From positions 124,001-188,000 of the forward strand of contig JBFWNT010000001.1 of assembly GCA_050250915.1 (NCBI GenBank): a stretch of DNA of 64,000 nt, in the 5' to 3' direction. Made by a program: the position numbers and the translations under genes. The notes under the pieces are model-generated. The model saw only the letters and a program-made list of their open reading frames with translations. It was not told where the DNA came from and made no database searches. The stretch comes from Miltoncostaea sp050250915. Its GTDB lineage: Bacteria; Actinomycetota; Thermoleophilia; Miltoncostaeales; Miltoncostaeaceae. Each line of letters opens with the position of its first letter. The first letter of the stretch is position 1. Positions 25,515 to 35,945 of this stretch are shown here, piece by piece.

Positions 25515-26645
25515 GTGACCCGCCTCGGCATCCACCGGATCGACCTGTTGCTGGTCGTCCCTCTGCTGGTGGTCGCCGTGGCAGGCTCCTTCGGCGCCGC
25601 GCGCGGCCAGGACGGGCGCCGCGGCATCGACGCCCTGGCGATCGTGCTGCTGGTGGCCGGGCCGCTGCTGCTGCTGCTGTGGCGCCGGTGGCCCCTGGTG
25701 ACGCTCGGCGGCGTGGTCGGCGTGACCGCCGTCTACTTCGCCATGGACTACCCGTACGGGCCGGTGTTCTTCAGCCTGGTGCTGGCGCTGATCGCCGGGG
25801 TGGTGTCGGGGCATCGGCGGGTGGCGTGGGCCCTCGCCGCCGCGCTGCTCGTGGTGGTGCTCACGATCCGGGCCGCCGGCGGGATCGGCCAGGACGTCAC
25901 GTCCGGCGACGTGGCCGCGGGCCTCACGTGGGCCGTGATCGCCCTCGTCCTGGGCGAGGTGGTGAAGCTGCGCATGGAGCGCCGCGCCGCCCGGGCGGAG
26001 GCCCGCGAGGACGAGATGGAGCGCCGCGCCCAGCAGGAGCGGCTGCGCATCGCCCGTGAGCTGCACGACGTGCTGGCGCACAGCATCTCGCTCATCAACG
26101 TCCAGGCGGGCGTGGCCCTGCACGTGATGGACGAGCGGCCCGAGCAGGCCCGCGCGTCGCTCGCGGCGATCCGCGACGCCAGCCGCGACGCGCTGCAGGA
26201 GGTGCGCGCCACCCTCGGGACCCTGCGCGCCGCCGGCGAGGGCGCGCCGCGATCGCCGGCGCCGACGCTCGACGACCTGGAGGAGCTGGCCGCCCGGGCC
26301 ACGGCGGGCGGCGTGCGGGTGACCACCGAGGTCACCGGCGCGCGGCGTCCGCTGCCGCCGGGCGTCGACCGCGCGGCGTTCCGGATCGTGCAGGAGGCGG
26401 TGACCAACGTGCACCGCCACGCCGGCGCCGGCACCGCGACCGTCCACGTCGACTACGGCGACTGGCTCACCGTGCAGGTCGACGACGACGGCCGCGGCGC
26501 GGCGTCCGACGCCGACGGATCGGGCAGCGGCATCGCCGGCATGCGCGAGCGGGCCGCGGCGGCGGGCGGGTCGCTGGAGGCGGGGCCGCGCCCCGAGGGC
26601 GGGTACCGGGTGCGCGCCCGGCTGCCGCTGCGGGGCGCCACGTGA
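25515..26645 (+). CDS. Two-component sensor histidine kinase (NarL/DesK type)
   Basis: A 376-residue membrane kinase. Residues 1-150 hold about five or six helices with no large external sensor, so the signal probably comes from the membrane. A coiled segment rich in Glu/Arg follows (about 155-185). The HisKA_3 dimerisation helix has the phospho-acceptor in RIARELHDVLAHSIS. The ATPase domain reads RIVQEAVTNVHRHA (N box), VDDDGRG and GIAGMRERA. It pairs with the response regulator gene that overlaps its stop by 4 nt (GTGA). The signal is unknown. The start is fixed by TACGGT-N7-GTG. Confidence 0.93.
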   Translation: MTRLGIHRIDLLLVVPLLVVAVAGSFGAARGQDGRRGIDALAIVLLVAGPLLLLLWRRWPLVTLGGVVGVTAVYFAMDYPYGPVFFSLVLALIAGVVSGHRRVAWALAAALLVVVLTIRAAGGIGQDVTSGDVAAGLTWAVIALVLGEVVKLRMERRAARAEAREDEMERRAQQERLRIARELHDVLAHSISLINVQAGVALHVMDERPEQARASLAAIRDASRDALQEVRATLGTLRAAGEGAPRSPAPTLDDLEELAARATAGGVRVTTEVTGARRPLPPGVDRAAFRIVQEAVTNVHRHAGAGTATVHVDYGDWLTVQVDDDGRGAASDADGSGSGIAGMRERAAAAGGSLEAGPRPEGGYRVRARLPLRGAT

Positions 26646-27313
26646 CGTCGGTCCTGCTGGCCGACGACCAGGCCCTGGTGCGCGCCGGGTTCCGGGTGCT
26701 GCTGGAGTCGGAGGACGGCATCGAGGTGGTCGGCGAGGCCGTCGACGGCCGCGAGGCGGTCGACCTGGCCCGCCGCCACCGCCCCGACGTGGTGCTGATG
26801 GACATCCGGATGCCGCGCCTCGACGGCCTGGAGGCCACCCGCGCGATCACCGCCGACCCCTCCCTTCGGGGCGTGCGGGTGGTGATCCTCACGACGTTCG
26901 AGCTGGACGAGTACGTCTACGAGGGCCTGCGCGCCGGGGCCAGCGGATTCCTGGTGAAGGACACCGAGCCCGCCGACCTCGTCCGCGCGGTGCAGGTGGT
27001 GGCCGGCGGCGACGCGCTCCTGTCGCCGGGGGTGACGCGGCGGCTCATCGCCGAGTTCGCCGCCCGCACCCGCCGCCCGCCGCCGGCGGCCTCGCTGGAC
27101 GAGCTGACCGCCCGCGAGCGCGAGATCGTGGCGCTGGTGGGGGAGGGCCTGAGCAACGGCGAGATCGCCGAGCGCCTGGTGGTCAGCCCCGCGACGGCCA
27201 AGACCCACGTGAGCCGGGCGATGCTGAAGGTGGGCGCCCGCGACCGCGCCCAGCTGGTGGTGTACGCCTACGAGACGGGGCTGGCGCGCCCCGGCTGGGC
27301 GGGCGAGGCCTAG
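26642..27313 (+). CDS. LuxR-type response regulator (NarL family)
   Basis: A 223-residue DNA-binding response regulator. The receiver domain has the acidic pair in LLADDQALVRAG, the phosphorylated Asp54 in VVLMDIRMPRLDG and the signalling residues in VVILTTFE and LVKDTEP. The C-terminal HTH reads LTAREREIVALVGEGLSNGE followed by IAERLVVSPATAKTHVSR. It is translationally coupled to its kinase. The target genes are not evident. Its end overlaps the convergent glycosyltransferase gene by 4 bp. Confidence 0.94.
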   Translation: MTSVLLADDQALVRAGFRVLLESEDGIEVVGEAVDGREAVDLARRHRPDVVLMDIRMPRLDGLEATRAITADPSLRGVRVVILTTFELDEYVYEGLRAGASGFLVKDTEPADLVRAVQVVAGGDALLSPGVTRRLIAEFAARTRRPPPAASLDELTAREREIVALVGEGLSNGEIAERLVVSPATAKTHVSRAMLKVGARDRAQLVVYAYETGLARPGWAGEA

Positions 27314-29397
27314 GAGGGCCCAGCGCCCTGGAGGGCGGTGTGCTCCGCCGACCCGCCGACCGCCAGCACGGCCTCCTGGCTGGTGAGGCCGTGGGGGGTC
27401 TTCTCCCAATGGAACGGGTTGCGGATGAGCTGGTAGAGCGCCCGCCACGCCGCCACGTAGTGCAGGCACCAGTAGAGCGGGTTCAGCAGCGCGTACGGCA
27501 GCAGGTGGTGGATCCGCCGCCGCCCCACCGCCAGCGCGTTGAGCGCCACCATCATCGCGTTGCCCACGATCAGGTTGATCGCCCCCACCAGCTCCATCGG
27601 CCCGGGCAGCAGGTCGGGGATCTCCGGGGCGCCCACGAAGTGGGTCAGCCACACCAGCGTGATGAGCCACATGACCGGGGCCAGCAGGAAGATCACCGGC
27701 GTCCCCAGCACCAGAAGCAGCAGGCCGAACACCCCGCGCACGCCCGCGGCCCTCGCCGTCTGGATGGGCCGCCGGGTGTGGACGAGCGCGGTCTGCATGT
27801 AGCCCTTGATCCACCGGGTGCGCTGGCGGATCCACGGCCAGTAGCGTCCGCAGGCCTCCTCGTAGGTGGTGGAGGGGATCACGCCGACGGTGTAGCCCTC
27901 GGCGGCGGCCCGGAGCCCCAGGTCGGCGTCCTCGGTCACGTTCCAGGCGTCCCACCCGCCGAGCTGGCGCAGCACGGAGGTGCGGAAGTGGTTGGACGTG
28001 CCGCCCAGCGGGATCGGAAGCCGCAGCGTGTCGAGCCCGGGCAGCATGTAGTCGAACCACCACGAGTACTCGAGCGTGAACATCCGGGTCAGCAGGTTCT
28101 CGCGGGCGTTGAAGTAGTTGAGGCGCGCCTGGACGCACACGAGCTCGTCGCCGCCGGCGCGGAACGCGGCGACCGCCTCGCGCAGCTGGCCCGGCTCGGG
28201 GCGGTCCTCGGCGTCGTAGATCACCAGGAACTCGCCGTGGCTGAAGACCAGGCCCATGTTGCAGGCGCGCGGCTTCGTCTGGGGGCGGCCCTTCGGGACA
28301 ACGACGAACTTGACCATGTCCGGGGGGTGGGCGGCCCGCGCCGCCTCGAGGGTCTCGGTGTCCTCCTCCTCCATCAGGAGCAGGATCTCGAGCTTCTCCT
28401 GCGGGTAGTCGAGCTCCCGGAGGTGGGTCACCAGGCCGCCGACGATGTTGGCCTCGCGGAACACCGGGACCAGCACCGTGTAGACGGGGAGCTCGTCGTC
28501 GGGGATCCGCGCGCCCGCCGCCACCGCGCCGCGGCGCACGGAGCGCCAGCCGGCCAGGGCCGTCACGAGCTTGAAGGCCACCGCCACCAGGAACGCGATG
28601 TTGGCGAGCGAGCAGAACACGATCCCGGCCAGCACCGGGTCCCACGTGAACATGCCGGCCGCGACTGCGGCCGACCCGATGAGGGTCACGCGCTGGCCGC
28701 GGGTCAGGCCGTGGCGGGCGGAGGCGAGCGGGTTGCGGTCGTAGAGGGCGTTGGCGGCCTCGTCGGCCAGGCGGTCGGCGAACACCGTGCGCAGCACCGC
28801 GTTGACGTCCCACTCGGTGGTCGCCAGGAACTGGACCTCGACGTCGGCCTCCAGCTCGCGCGACAGGGCCTCGGCCACCCGCGGGTCCGGCGGCTCCGCG
28901 GTGGCCACCCACACGACGTCGCCGCGGCGGTCGATCGGCACCCACCCCTCCGCCGCCATCTGCGCGGGGGACATGCGGCGGACGAGGTGCTCGTCCAGGT
29001 CGATGTGCATGAGGTCGCAGAAGCCGATGCCCCACAGCTCGCCGAGCACCCGGTGCAGGTCCTGCCGCCGCACCAGGCCCATCGACAGCAGCACCCGGCC
29101 CAGGCGCTCGCCGCTGACGCGGTGCGCGGCGAGGGCGCGCTCCAGGTCGGCGGGCGACACGAGCCCCCGTCGCACCAGGGCGTCGCCCAGGCGCTCGCCG
29201 GAGGGCGCCGGCGCCGGCGCGGATGCCGGCGCGGCCAGGGTGGCGCCCAGCTCCGCGAAGGCGCGGTCGACCTCGCGGCGGGCGGCGTCGTCGGCCAGCG
29301 CGGCCCGGGGCCGGGAAACCGTATGCCGGCGCGCGGCACGTGCGCCGGCGGCGGCGAGGCGCGCGAGCTCCACCGCTCCACGGAAGGTTCCGGACAT
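27310..29397 (-). CDS. GT2 glycosyltransferase fused to an N-terminal MshEN-type domain
   Basis: A 695-residue membrane synthase. Residues about 60-200 match the GspE/MshEN N-domain: two repeats of R-L-G-x-x-L plus a downstream L-x-x-A/V-L (ERLGDALVRRGLVSPADLE and ERLGRVLLSMGLVRRQDLH). In MshE-type proteins such repeats bind cyclic di-GMP. Two helices follow, then a GT2 catalytic domain with VLVPVFREANIVGGL, VIYDAEDRPEPGQL (D-x-D equivalent), GGTSNHFR, TEDADLGLRAAAEG and the processive RQRTRWIKGYMQT (Q-x-x-R-W). Three C-terminal helices end the protein. It should make an extracellular polysaccharide, gated by cyclic di-GMP. The domains are seen and the gating is inferred. Confidence 0.88.
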   Translation of the reverse strand: MSGTFRGAVELARLAAAGARAARRHTVSRPRAALADDAARREVDRAFAELGATLAAPASAPAPAPSGERLGDALVRRGLVSPADLERALAAHRVSGERLGRVLLSMGLVRRQDLHRVLGELWGIGFCDLMHIDLDEHLVRRMSPAQMAAEGWVPIDRRGDVVWVATAEPPDPRVAEALSRELEADVEVQFLATTEWDVNAVLRTVFADRLADEAANALYDRNPLASARHGLTRGQRVTLIGSAAVAAGMFTWDPVLAGIVFCSLANIAFLVAVAFKLVTALAGWRSVRRGAVAAGARIPDDELPVYTVLVPVFREANIVGGLVTHLRELDYPQEKLEILLLMEEEDTETLEAARAAHPPDMVKFVVVPKGRPQTKPRACNMGLVFSHGEFLVIYDAEDRPEPGQLREAVAAFRAGGDELVCVQARLNYFNARENLLTRMFTLEYSWWFDYMLPGLDTLRLPIPLGGTSNHFRTSVLRQLGGWDAWNVTEDADLGLRAAAEGYTVGVIPSTTYEEACGRYWPWIRQRTRWIKGYMQTALVHTRRPIQTARAAGVRGVFGLLLLVLGTPVIFLLAPVMWLITLVWLTHFVGAPEIPDLLPGPMELVGAINLIVGNAMMVALNALAVGRRRIHHLLPYALLNPLYWCLHYVAAWRALYQLIRNPFHWEKTPHGLTSQEAVLAVGGSAEHTALQGAGPS

Positions 29398-29533
29398 CGT
29401 GCCCTCATCGACCCCGCGAACAGGGAACTGAGGCGGGCGCGGAAACCGCACCCGGGCCGGTGCGCAGGGCTCAGAACGGCGCCCCCTGCGGCCGATGGGA
29501 TCCCGAGGCACGTCCGAGAGGGAGAGACGATCG

Positions 29534-31264
<1,731 letters not shown>

Positions 31265-31281
31265 TCACCCGATCGCGGTGC

Positions 31282-31320
31282 CCCTCCGCGCGGGGGGCGC
31301 CGCACCCTCCGCGCGGGGGG
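31282..31320 (+). repeat. Two tandem self-complementary GC repeats after pilB
   Basis: The 16-mer CCCTCCGCGCGGGGGG occurs at 31282-31297 and 31305-31320 (23-bp period). Each unit can fold on itself. They probably mark the end of the pilB transcript, although no T-run is present. Confidence 0.4.
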
Positions 31321-31342
31321 GTCTCCGGCCCGGGCGGGGCCG

Positions 31343-31348
31343 TACCGT
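31343..31348 (+). promoter_or_regulatory. -10 element of the 67-residue gene (leaderless)
   Basis: TACCGT, then exactly 7 nt, then ATG at 31356. Confidence 0.6.
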
Positions 31349-31355
31349 GGTCCCC

Positions 31356-31559
31356 ATGCACACGGTCCTCGACATCGACGGGTGGGAGCGGCGGGTCGCC
31401 GAGTCCGAGGCGGCCCTGCTGCGCGAGTCGGTCCGCGGCGCGCTCGCGTCGGGCGCCGGCCTGCAGGCGACGCTGGAGATGGTGCGCCGCCGCATGCGAT
31501 CGCTGACCCCCGCCCAGCGGGAGATCGTGGTCAGCGCCATCGACGCCCCCTCCCGCTAG
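31356..31559 (+). CDS. Small helical protein of unknown function
   Basis: A 67-residue soluble protein predicted to be almost wholly helical (WERRVAESEAALLRESVRGA, then LTPAQREIVVSAID). A longer in-frame start exists upstream, but TACCGT exactly 7 nt before the ATG at 31356 makes this the likely leaderless start. It follows pilB by 91 bp and ends overlapping the convergent nuclease-helicase gene by 4 bp. I do not recognise it. Confidence 0.55.
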   Translation: MHTVLDIDGWERRVAESEAALLRESVRGALASGAGLQATLEMVRRRMRSLTPAQREIVVSAIDAPSR

Positions 31560-34500
31560 CCCGCGCCCCCGCCCGGCAGCTGCGCCTCCGCCTCCTCGGC
31601 GAACCGGCACAGCGCGTCGGCCAGGCGCATCTGCTCGATCGTCCGCGCATCGATCTCCAGCAGGCCGGGGGACGCCACCACATAGGCGGCGCACTTGGCG
31701 CGCGACACCGCGACGTTGAGCCGGTTCCGCGACAGCAGGAAGTCGAGCCCCCGCGGCACGTCCTCGGCGGACGAACTGGTCATGGAGAAGAACACCACGT
31801 CCGCCTCCTGGCCCTGGAACTTGTCCACGGTCCCCACCCGGGCGCCGTCCGGCAGGGTCCGGCGCAGCCGCGCCACCTGGGCGTTGAACGGGGCCACGAT
31901 GAGGATCTGGTCCGCCGGGACGCCCAGGTCGCGCAGGCGGCCATACTCGGCCGCGATCCACTCGGCCTCCTCGCGCGACGAGGTCGTGTCGCCGGCGTGG
32001 TCGATCTCCTGGAACCGCAGCCCCGTGCCGGCCGGGCTGTGCCGGGTCAGCGCGTCCCCCACGGGGGAGAGGCGGCCGGCGTAGAAGGCGCGTGAGATGA
32101 ACCCGCACACGTCGGGGTGCATCCGCCGCGTGTGCGTCAGGAACACGCCCATGTCCTCCGGGATGGTCTCCTCGCCGCCCAGGACGCGCTCGAGCACCGA
32201 CACCCCCGCGCCCGGCGGGTGGACCCCCTGCGTGACCTGCGGCAGCTGGGCGGGATCGCCGAGCAGGATCAGCCGGCGCGTGCTCATGCCCATCGCGAGG
32301 GCGTCCGCCAGCGACACCTGGCCGGCCTCGTCGATCACCAGGACGTCGACGTGCTCCTGCATGTCCTCGCGCGCGAAGAGCCACGCCGTCCCGGCCAGCA
32401 GGTCGAGCTCCGGGTCGAGCATCTCCGCGTTGGCGAACGTCGTGGTGATGCGGTCGCCCTCGAAGTGGGACTCGGGGTTGTCCTCGCTGCCCTTCTTCCG
32501 CCCCCGCAGCGGCAGGCCCTCCGCCTCGGCGACCGCCTCGATCTCCTCCAGGAGGTTGTGGATCGCGCGGTGGCTCGGTGCCGCCACCCCCACCCGCTTC
32601 CCGTCACGGATGAGCTGCGTCACGAGCCGGGCGCCGGTATACGTCTTCCCGCTCCCGGGCGGTCCCTGCACAACGAGGTAGCCGGGGTCGATCCGTGGGA
32701 CGAGCTCGCGGATCGCCTCGACGCCCTCGCGCTGGACCGGGTCGCCGTCGAGGGGCGGGCGGCGCTCGAGGAGCCGCATCAGGTGCGGGGCGCGCGCGTC
32801 GCCCTCGCTGTCGCGGACGATGCGGGCCAGCCGGACGAGCGCGTCGCGCTGACAGCTGGTGTTGTACGGCCCGTCCGGCATCAGGGCCACGGGGAGCGGC
32901 TCGGCCGAGCGCTTCTTGCCCCGCTTCAGCACCAGTGTGCCGAGCTCGGGGTCGATGTCGACGATGGTCCCCGCGCCCTTCCCGGTCGCCGGGTCGTGGG
33001 GCGTGTCGCGCGCGCCCAGGCGCAGCTCCTGCGGCGGGAAGGACATCGGGTACAGGAATGACTGCTTCTCGGCCGTCGGCTCGCCGCCGGGCTCCAGGCC
33101 GCCGATCGACTCGGCGTCCCGCTCCAGCTCCTCCGGCGTCATCAGCTGGCGCGCGAAGTACGCCCACCAGGCGGGCTTGGCCTCCCGGCGGTGGTGATCG
33201 AGCAGCGCGCCGAGTAGCTGGACGTGCGGCTCGGGGCGGGCCTCGAGCTGCTCCCGCAGCTGCGCGCGCTCGAGCGCGGCCTCGTGCTCCTCCGGCGTCG
33301 GCGGGTCGCGCGGGGGCACCTCGTGCCATGGGATCGCCTGCCCGTACCGGGCCTCGGCCTCCTCGCGCCGGCCGACGAGCCAATCGCGCAGGCGGAGCGT
33401 CGCGATGCAGTCGTCCCGGTTGTACGCCTCGATGGCGTCGAGGGTCGCCTGGTCCCGGGTCTCCCGCCAGCCCTCGTAGCCGAGGGTCGCCCCCATGCCC
33501 CCCAGCGGGTTCTCGCGGACGAAGAAGAACTGCTCGACGTCCTTCAGCGAGTAGCCCGGATGGGAGATGCGCATCGACTGGCGCACCACGCCGTAGAGGT
33601 CGACGAACACCTCCTGTCGCAGGAGGTCGTCCATCGCGTCCTCGCGGGTCCCGTACTCGCCCATGAGGCGCTTGAACGTGGACGGCTCGTACGGGGCGTA
33701 GTGGTAGACGTGCAGCCCGGGGTCGGCCGCCCGGCGCTCGTCGATCAGGTCCATGACGGCCTCGAACGCCGCGCGCTCCTGCGCGCGATCGTGCGCCCAG
33801 AACGCCCGGTACCGCTCCTCGCCGCCCTCCCTCCAGGCGATCCCGAACAGGAACTCGAGGCCGCGGGGCACCCCCCAGAGCTCGTCGCCCTCGATGTCCA
33901 GGAACAGGTCGCCGTCCGCCGGGCGGGGCAGGCGGGCGAAGCCGCGGTCGTCCTCCGGTGGCAGCAGCTCGTAGGTGTGCACGCCCGTCCGCCGGGCGGA
34001 CAGCTGCAGGCGCGCCTGGTCGTGGAGCCGGTGCAGCGTGGCGCCGGGGATGCCCGGCACGTCCCGCGCCGGGTCCCGCTCGCCGAGCGCCGTGAGCGTC
34101 TCGACCCCGGCGGGCTCCAGGCGGAGGACGTGGGTGCGGCGGATCTCGGCGACGCGGCAGAGGTGGTCGACCTCGTCCCACCAGGCGTTGCAGAGCCCCG
34201 CCCAGTCGCAGATCGCGCAGTGTTCGCACGGGTACGGCTCGGTCTCGTGCCCCGACGCCCGGGCGGCGTCGAACCGCCGGCGCAGGCGGCGGTAGTAGGC
34301 GTCGAACTCCCCCGTCCGGAACGTCTCCGTGCGGCCGTCCCCGAGGTGGACGTGCATGTGCTCCGGCGGCTCGCCCTGCACGTGTGCGATCAGCTCCGAG
34401 TAGACCAGCAACTGCAGCAGGTAGCCCGGATGGGGCTCGCGCGCGAGCTTGGCGTCGACGGCCTCGTAGCCCCAGAGGCCCAGCGCGGTCGGCCGCGGCA

Positions 34501-34834
34501 CCGCGACGAGCACGTCCGCCCGCGCCCGCCAGCCCAGCGCCTCGAAGGCGGCCTGGTAGATGAGCGGCGCCCCCTGCCGCATCGCGGCGAGCGTCGCGGC
34601 CTCGGCGTCGCCGGGCGCGCCACCGAACGGGATCCGGACCACCGCCTGCCCGAGCGAGTCGACGTACGCCTCCTCGTGGCGCATCCCGTGCTCGCGCAGG
34701 ATCCGGGCCCGCTCGTCCTCGCGCCACGGGGGCGGCTCGCGGAGCCCCGCGGCGCGTTCCTCGTCGAGCTCCGCGGCCCTGCGGCAGGCCAGGAAGGTGG
34801 TGAGCCGGGTCGGCGTCGACGACTTCGTGGCCAC
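31556..34834 (-). CDS. TM0106-type RecB-like nuclease fused to a superfamily 1 helicase
   Basis: A 1092-residue protein. The N-terminal ~280 residues form a PD-(D/E)xK-like nuclease region (AVDAKLA, YLLQLLVYS) with a cysteine cluster CEHCAICDWAGLC that could hold an Fe-S cluster. A central RNase H/exonuclease-like region reads DLFLDIEGDELWG and YNRDDCIATLRLRDWL. The C-terminal helicase has Walker A GPPGSGKTYTG, motif II LVIDEAGQVS, motif III GDPAQLPQV, motif V TVDKFQGQEADVV and motif VI LNVAVSRAK. It is probably a DNA repair or processing enzyme. TACCCT-N7-GTG fixes the start at 34834. It is divergent from DNA polymerase IV. Confidence 0.88.
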   Translation of the reverse strand: MATKSSTPTRLTTFLACRRAAELDEERAAGLREPPPWREDERARILREHGMRHEEAYVDSLGQAVVRIPFGGAPGDAEAATLAAMRQGAPLIYQAAFEALGWRARADVLVAVPRPTALGLWGYEAVDAKLAREPHPGYLLQLLVYSELIAHVQGEPPEHMHVHLGDGRTETFRTGEFDAYYRRLRRRFDAARASGHETEPYPCEHCAICDWAGLCNAWWDEVDHLCRVAEIRRTHVLRLEPAGVETLTALGERDPARDVPGIPGATLHRLHDQARLQLSARRTGVHTYELLPPEDDRGFARLPRPADGDLFLDIEGDELWGVPRGLEFLFGIAWREGGEERYRAFWAHDRAQERAAFEAVMDLIDERRAADPGLHVYHYAPYEPSTFKRLMGEYGTREDAMDDLLRQEVFVDLYGVVRQSMRISHPGYSLKDVEQFFFVRENPLGGMGATLGYEGWRETRDQATLDAIEAYNRDDCIATLRLRDWLVGRREEAEARYGQAIPWHEVPPRDPPTPEEHEAALERAQLREQLEARPEPHVQLLGALLDHHRREAKPAWWAYFARQLMTPEELERDAESIGGLEPGGEPTAEKQSFLYPMSFPPQELRLGARDTPHDPATGKGAGTIVDIDPELGTLVLKRGKKRSAEPLPVALMPDGPYNTSCQRDALVRLARIVRDSEGDARAPHLMRLLERRPPLDGDPVQREGVEAIRELVPRIDPGYLVVQGPPGSGKTYTGARLVTQLIRDGKRVGVAAPSHRAIHNLLEEIEAVAEAEGLPLRGRKKGSEDNPESHFEGDRITTTFANAEMLDPELDLLAGTAWLFAREDMQEHVDVLVIDEAGQVSLADALAMGMSTRRLILLGDPAQLPQVTQGVHPPGAGVSVLERVLGGEETIPEDMGVFLTHTRRMHPDVCGFISRAFYAGRLSPVGDALTRHSPAGTGLRFQEIDHAGDTTSSREEAEWIAAEYGRLRDLGVPADQILIVAPFNAQVARLRRTLPDGARVGTVDKFQGQEADVVFFSMTSSSAEDVPRGLDFLLSRNRLNVAVSRAKCAAYVVASPGLLEIDARTIEQMRLADALCRFAEEAEAQLPGGGAG

Positions 34835-34841
34835 CCCCCGG

Positions 34842-34847
34842 AGGGTA
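34842..34847 (-). promoter_or_regulatory. -10 element of the nuclease-helicase gene (leaderless)
   Basis: TACCCT on the minus strand, then exactly 7 nt, then GTG at 34834. It is 20 bp from the opposing -10 of dinB, so the two promoters are back to back. Confidence 0.65.
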
Positions 34848-34867
34848 TCGGCGCCCGGGGACGGCGC

Positions 34868-34873
34868 TAGGGT
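34868..34873 (+). promoter_or_regulatory. -10 element of dinB
   Basis: TAGGGT lies 12 nt before the GTG, giving a predicted leader of about 6 nt. No SOS (LexA) box is visible in the 51-bp divergent gap. Confidence 0.5.
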
Positions 34874-34885
34874 CCGGGCGAACAG

Positions 34886-35935
34886 GTGATCGCCCACCTC
34901 GACATCGACGCGTTCTTCGCGGCCGTGGAGATGCACCGGCGGCCCGAGCTGCGGGGGCGGCCGATGGTGGTGGGCGGCGACCCCGACGGGCGCGGGGTGG
35001 TGGCCACGGCCAGCTACGCGGCCCGGGCGTTCGGGATCCGGTCCGCCATGAGCTGCGCCGAGGCGCGGCGGCGGTGCCCGCAGGTGGTGTTCGTGCCGCC
35101 CGACATCGCGCACTACCGCGAGTGGTCGGACCGGGTGTGGGCGCTGGTGCGCGAGCTGGCCGCCGCGGTGGAGGTGCTCGGCATGGACGAGGGCTACCTG
35201 GAGCTCCCCGACGAGGGCGCCGCGGAGGCCGCCGACGCCATCCGGCGCGCCGTGGGGGAGCAGATCCGGCTGTCGTGCTCCCTCGGCGTCGCCACCTGCA
35301 AGGTCGTGGCCAAGGTCGCGTCCGACCGCGACAAGCCCGGCGGCGTCACCGTCGTCCCGCCCGGGGAGGAGGCCGCCTTCCTGGCCCCGCTGCCGCTCCG
35401 CACGCTCCCCGGGGTGGGGCCGCGCACCGAGGAGCGCCTCACCGCGGCCGGCCTGGCGACCGTCGGCGACCTGGCGACCCTCGACGACGACCGCCTCCGC
35501 GAGCTGGCGCCCGGCAAGCACGGGTCGGAGCTCCGCGCACGGGCGCGCGGGGTCGACCCGCGGCGGGTCGAGCCGGTCCCGGCGGAGCGGATCTCCATCT
35601 CCTCGGAGACCACGTTCGCCGTGGACGTCCGTGACGTGGGGGAGCTCGAGCGCATCGGCCGCGGCCAGGCCGCCGAGGTGGCCGGCGCGCTGCGCCGCCG
35701 CGGCCGGGCCGCCCGCACCGTGACGATCAAGCTCCGCTACGCCGACTTCCAGACGATCACCCGCGCCCAGACCGTCCACGGCGCCACCGACGACGAAGCC
35801 GTCATCTGGACCACCGCCCGCGCCCTGCTTCTCCGCGCCCTCGGCGAGCGGGCGGGCGCGCTGCGGCTCATGGGGGTCGGCGTGTCGGGGCTCAGCAGCG
35901 AGCGCCAGCTCACCCTGTTCGAGGTGACCGGGTAG
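34886..35935 (+). CDS. dinB: DNA polymerase IV (Y family)
   Basis: A 349-residue translesion polymerase. Catalytic residues are in AHLDIDAFFAAVE (first Asp) and LGMDEGYLEL (the D-E pair; the usual A/V-Y/F is G-Y here). Other marks are ASYAARAFGIRSAMS (steric gate/fingers), SLGVATCKVVAKVASD and the helix-hairpin-helix LPGVGPRTEERLTAAG. The C-terminal little finger ends in RQLTLFEV, a beta-clamp-binding motif. The GTG at 34886 is used. Its TAG stop is also the first half of the next gene's -10. Confidence 0.95.
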   Translation: MIAHLDIDAFFAAVEMHRRPELRGRPMVVGGDPDGRGVVATASYAARAFGIRSAMSCAEARRRCPQVVFVPPDIAHYREWSDRVWALVRELAAAVEVLGMDEGYLELPDEGAAEAADAIRRAVGEQIRLSCSLGVATCKVVAKVASDRDKPGGVTVVPPGEEAAFLAPLPLRTLPGVGPRTEERLTAAGLATVGDLATLDDDRLRELAPGKHGSELRARARGVDPRRVEPVPAERISISSETTFAVDVRDVGELERIGRGQAAEVAGALRRRGRAARTVTIKLRYADFQTITRAQTVHGATDDEAVIWTTARALLLRALGERAGALRLMGVGVSGLSSERQLTLFEVTG

Positions 35936-35938
35936 GTT
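35933..35938 (+). promoter_or_regulatory. -10 element of the FakA-like gene, built on the dinB stop codon
   Basis: TAGGTT starts with the dinB stop TAG and is followed by exactly 7 nt and the ATG at 35946. Confidence 0.6.
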
Positions 35939-35945
35939 CGCCTCC

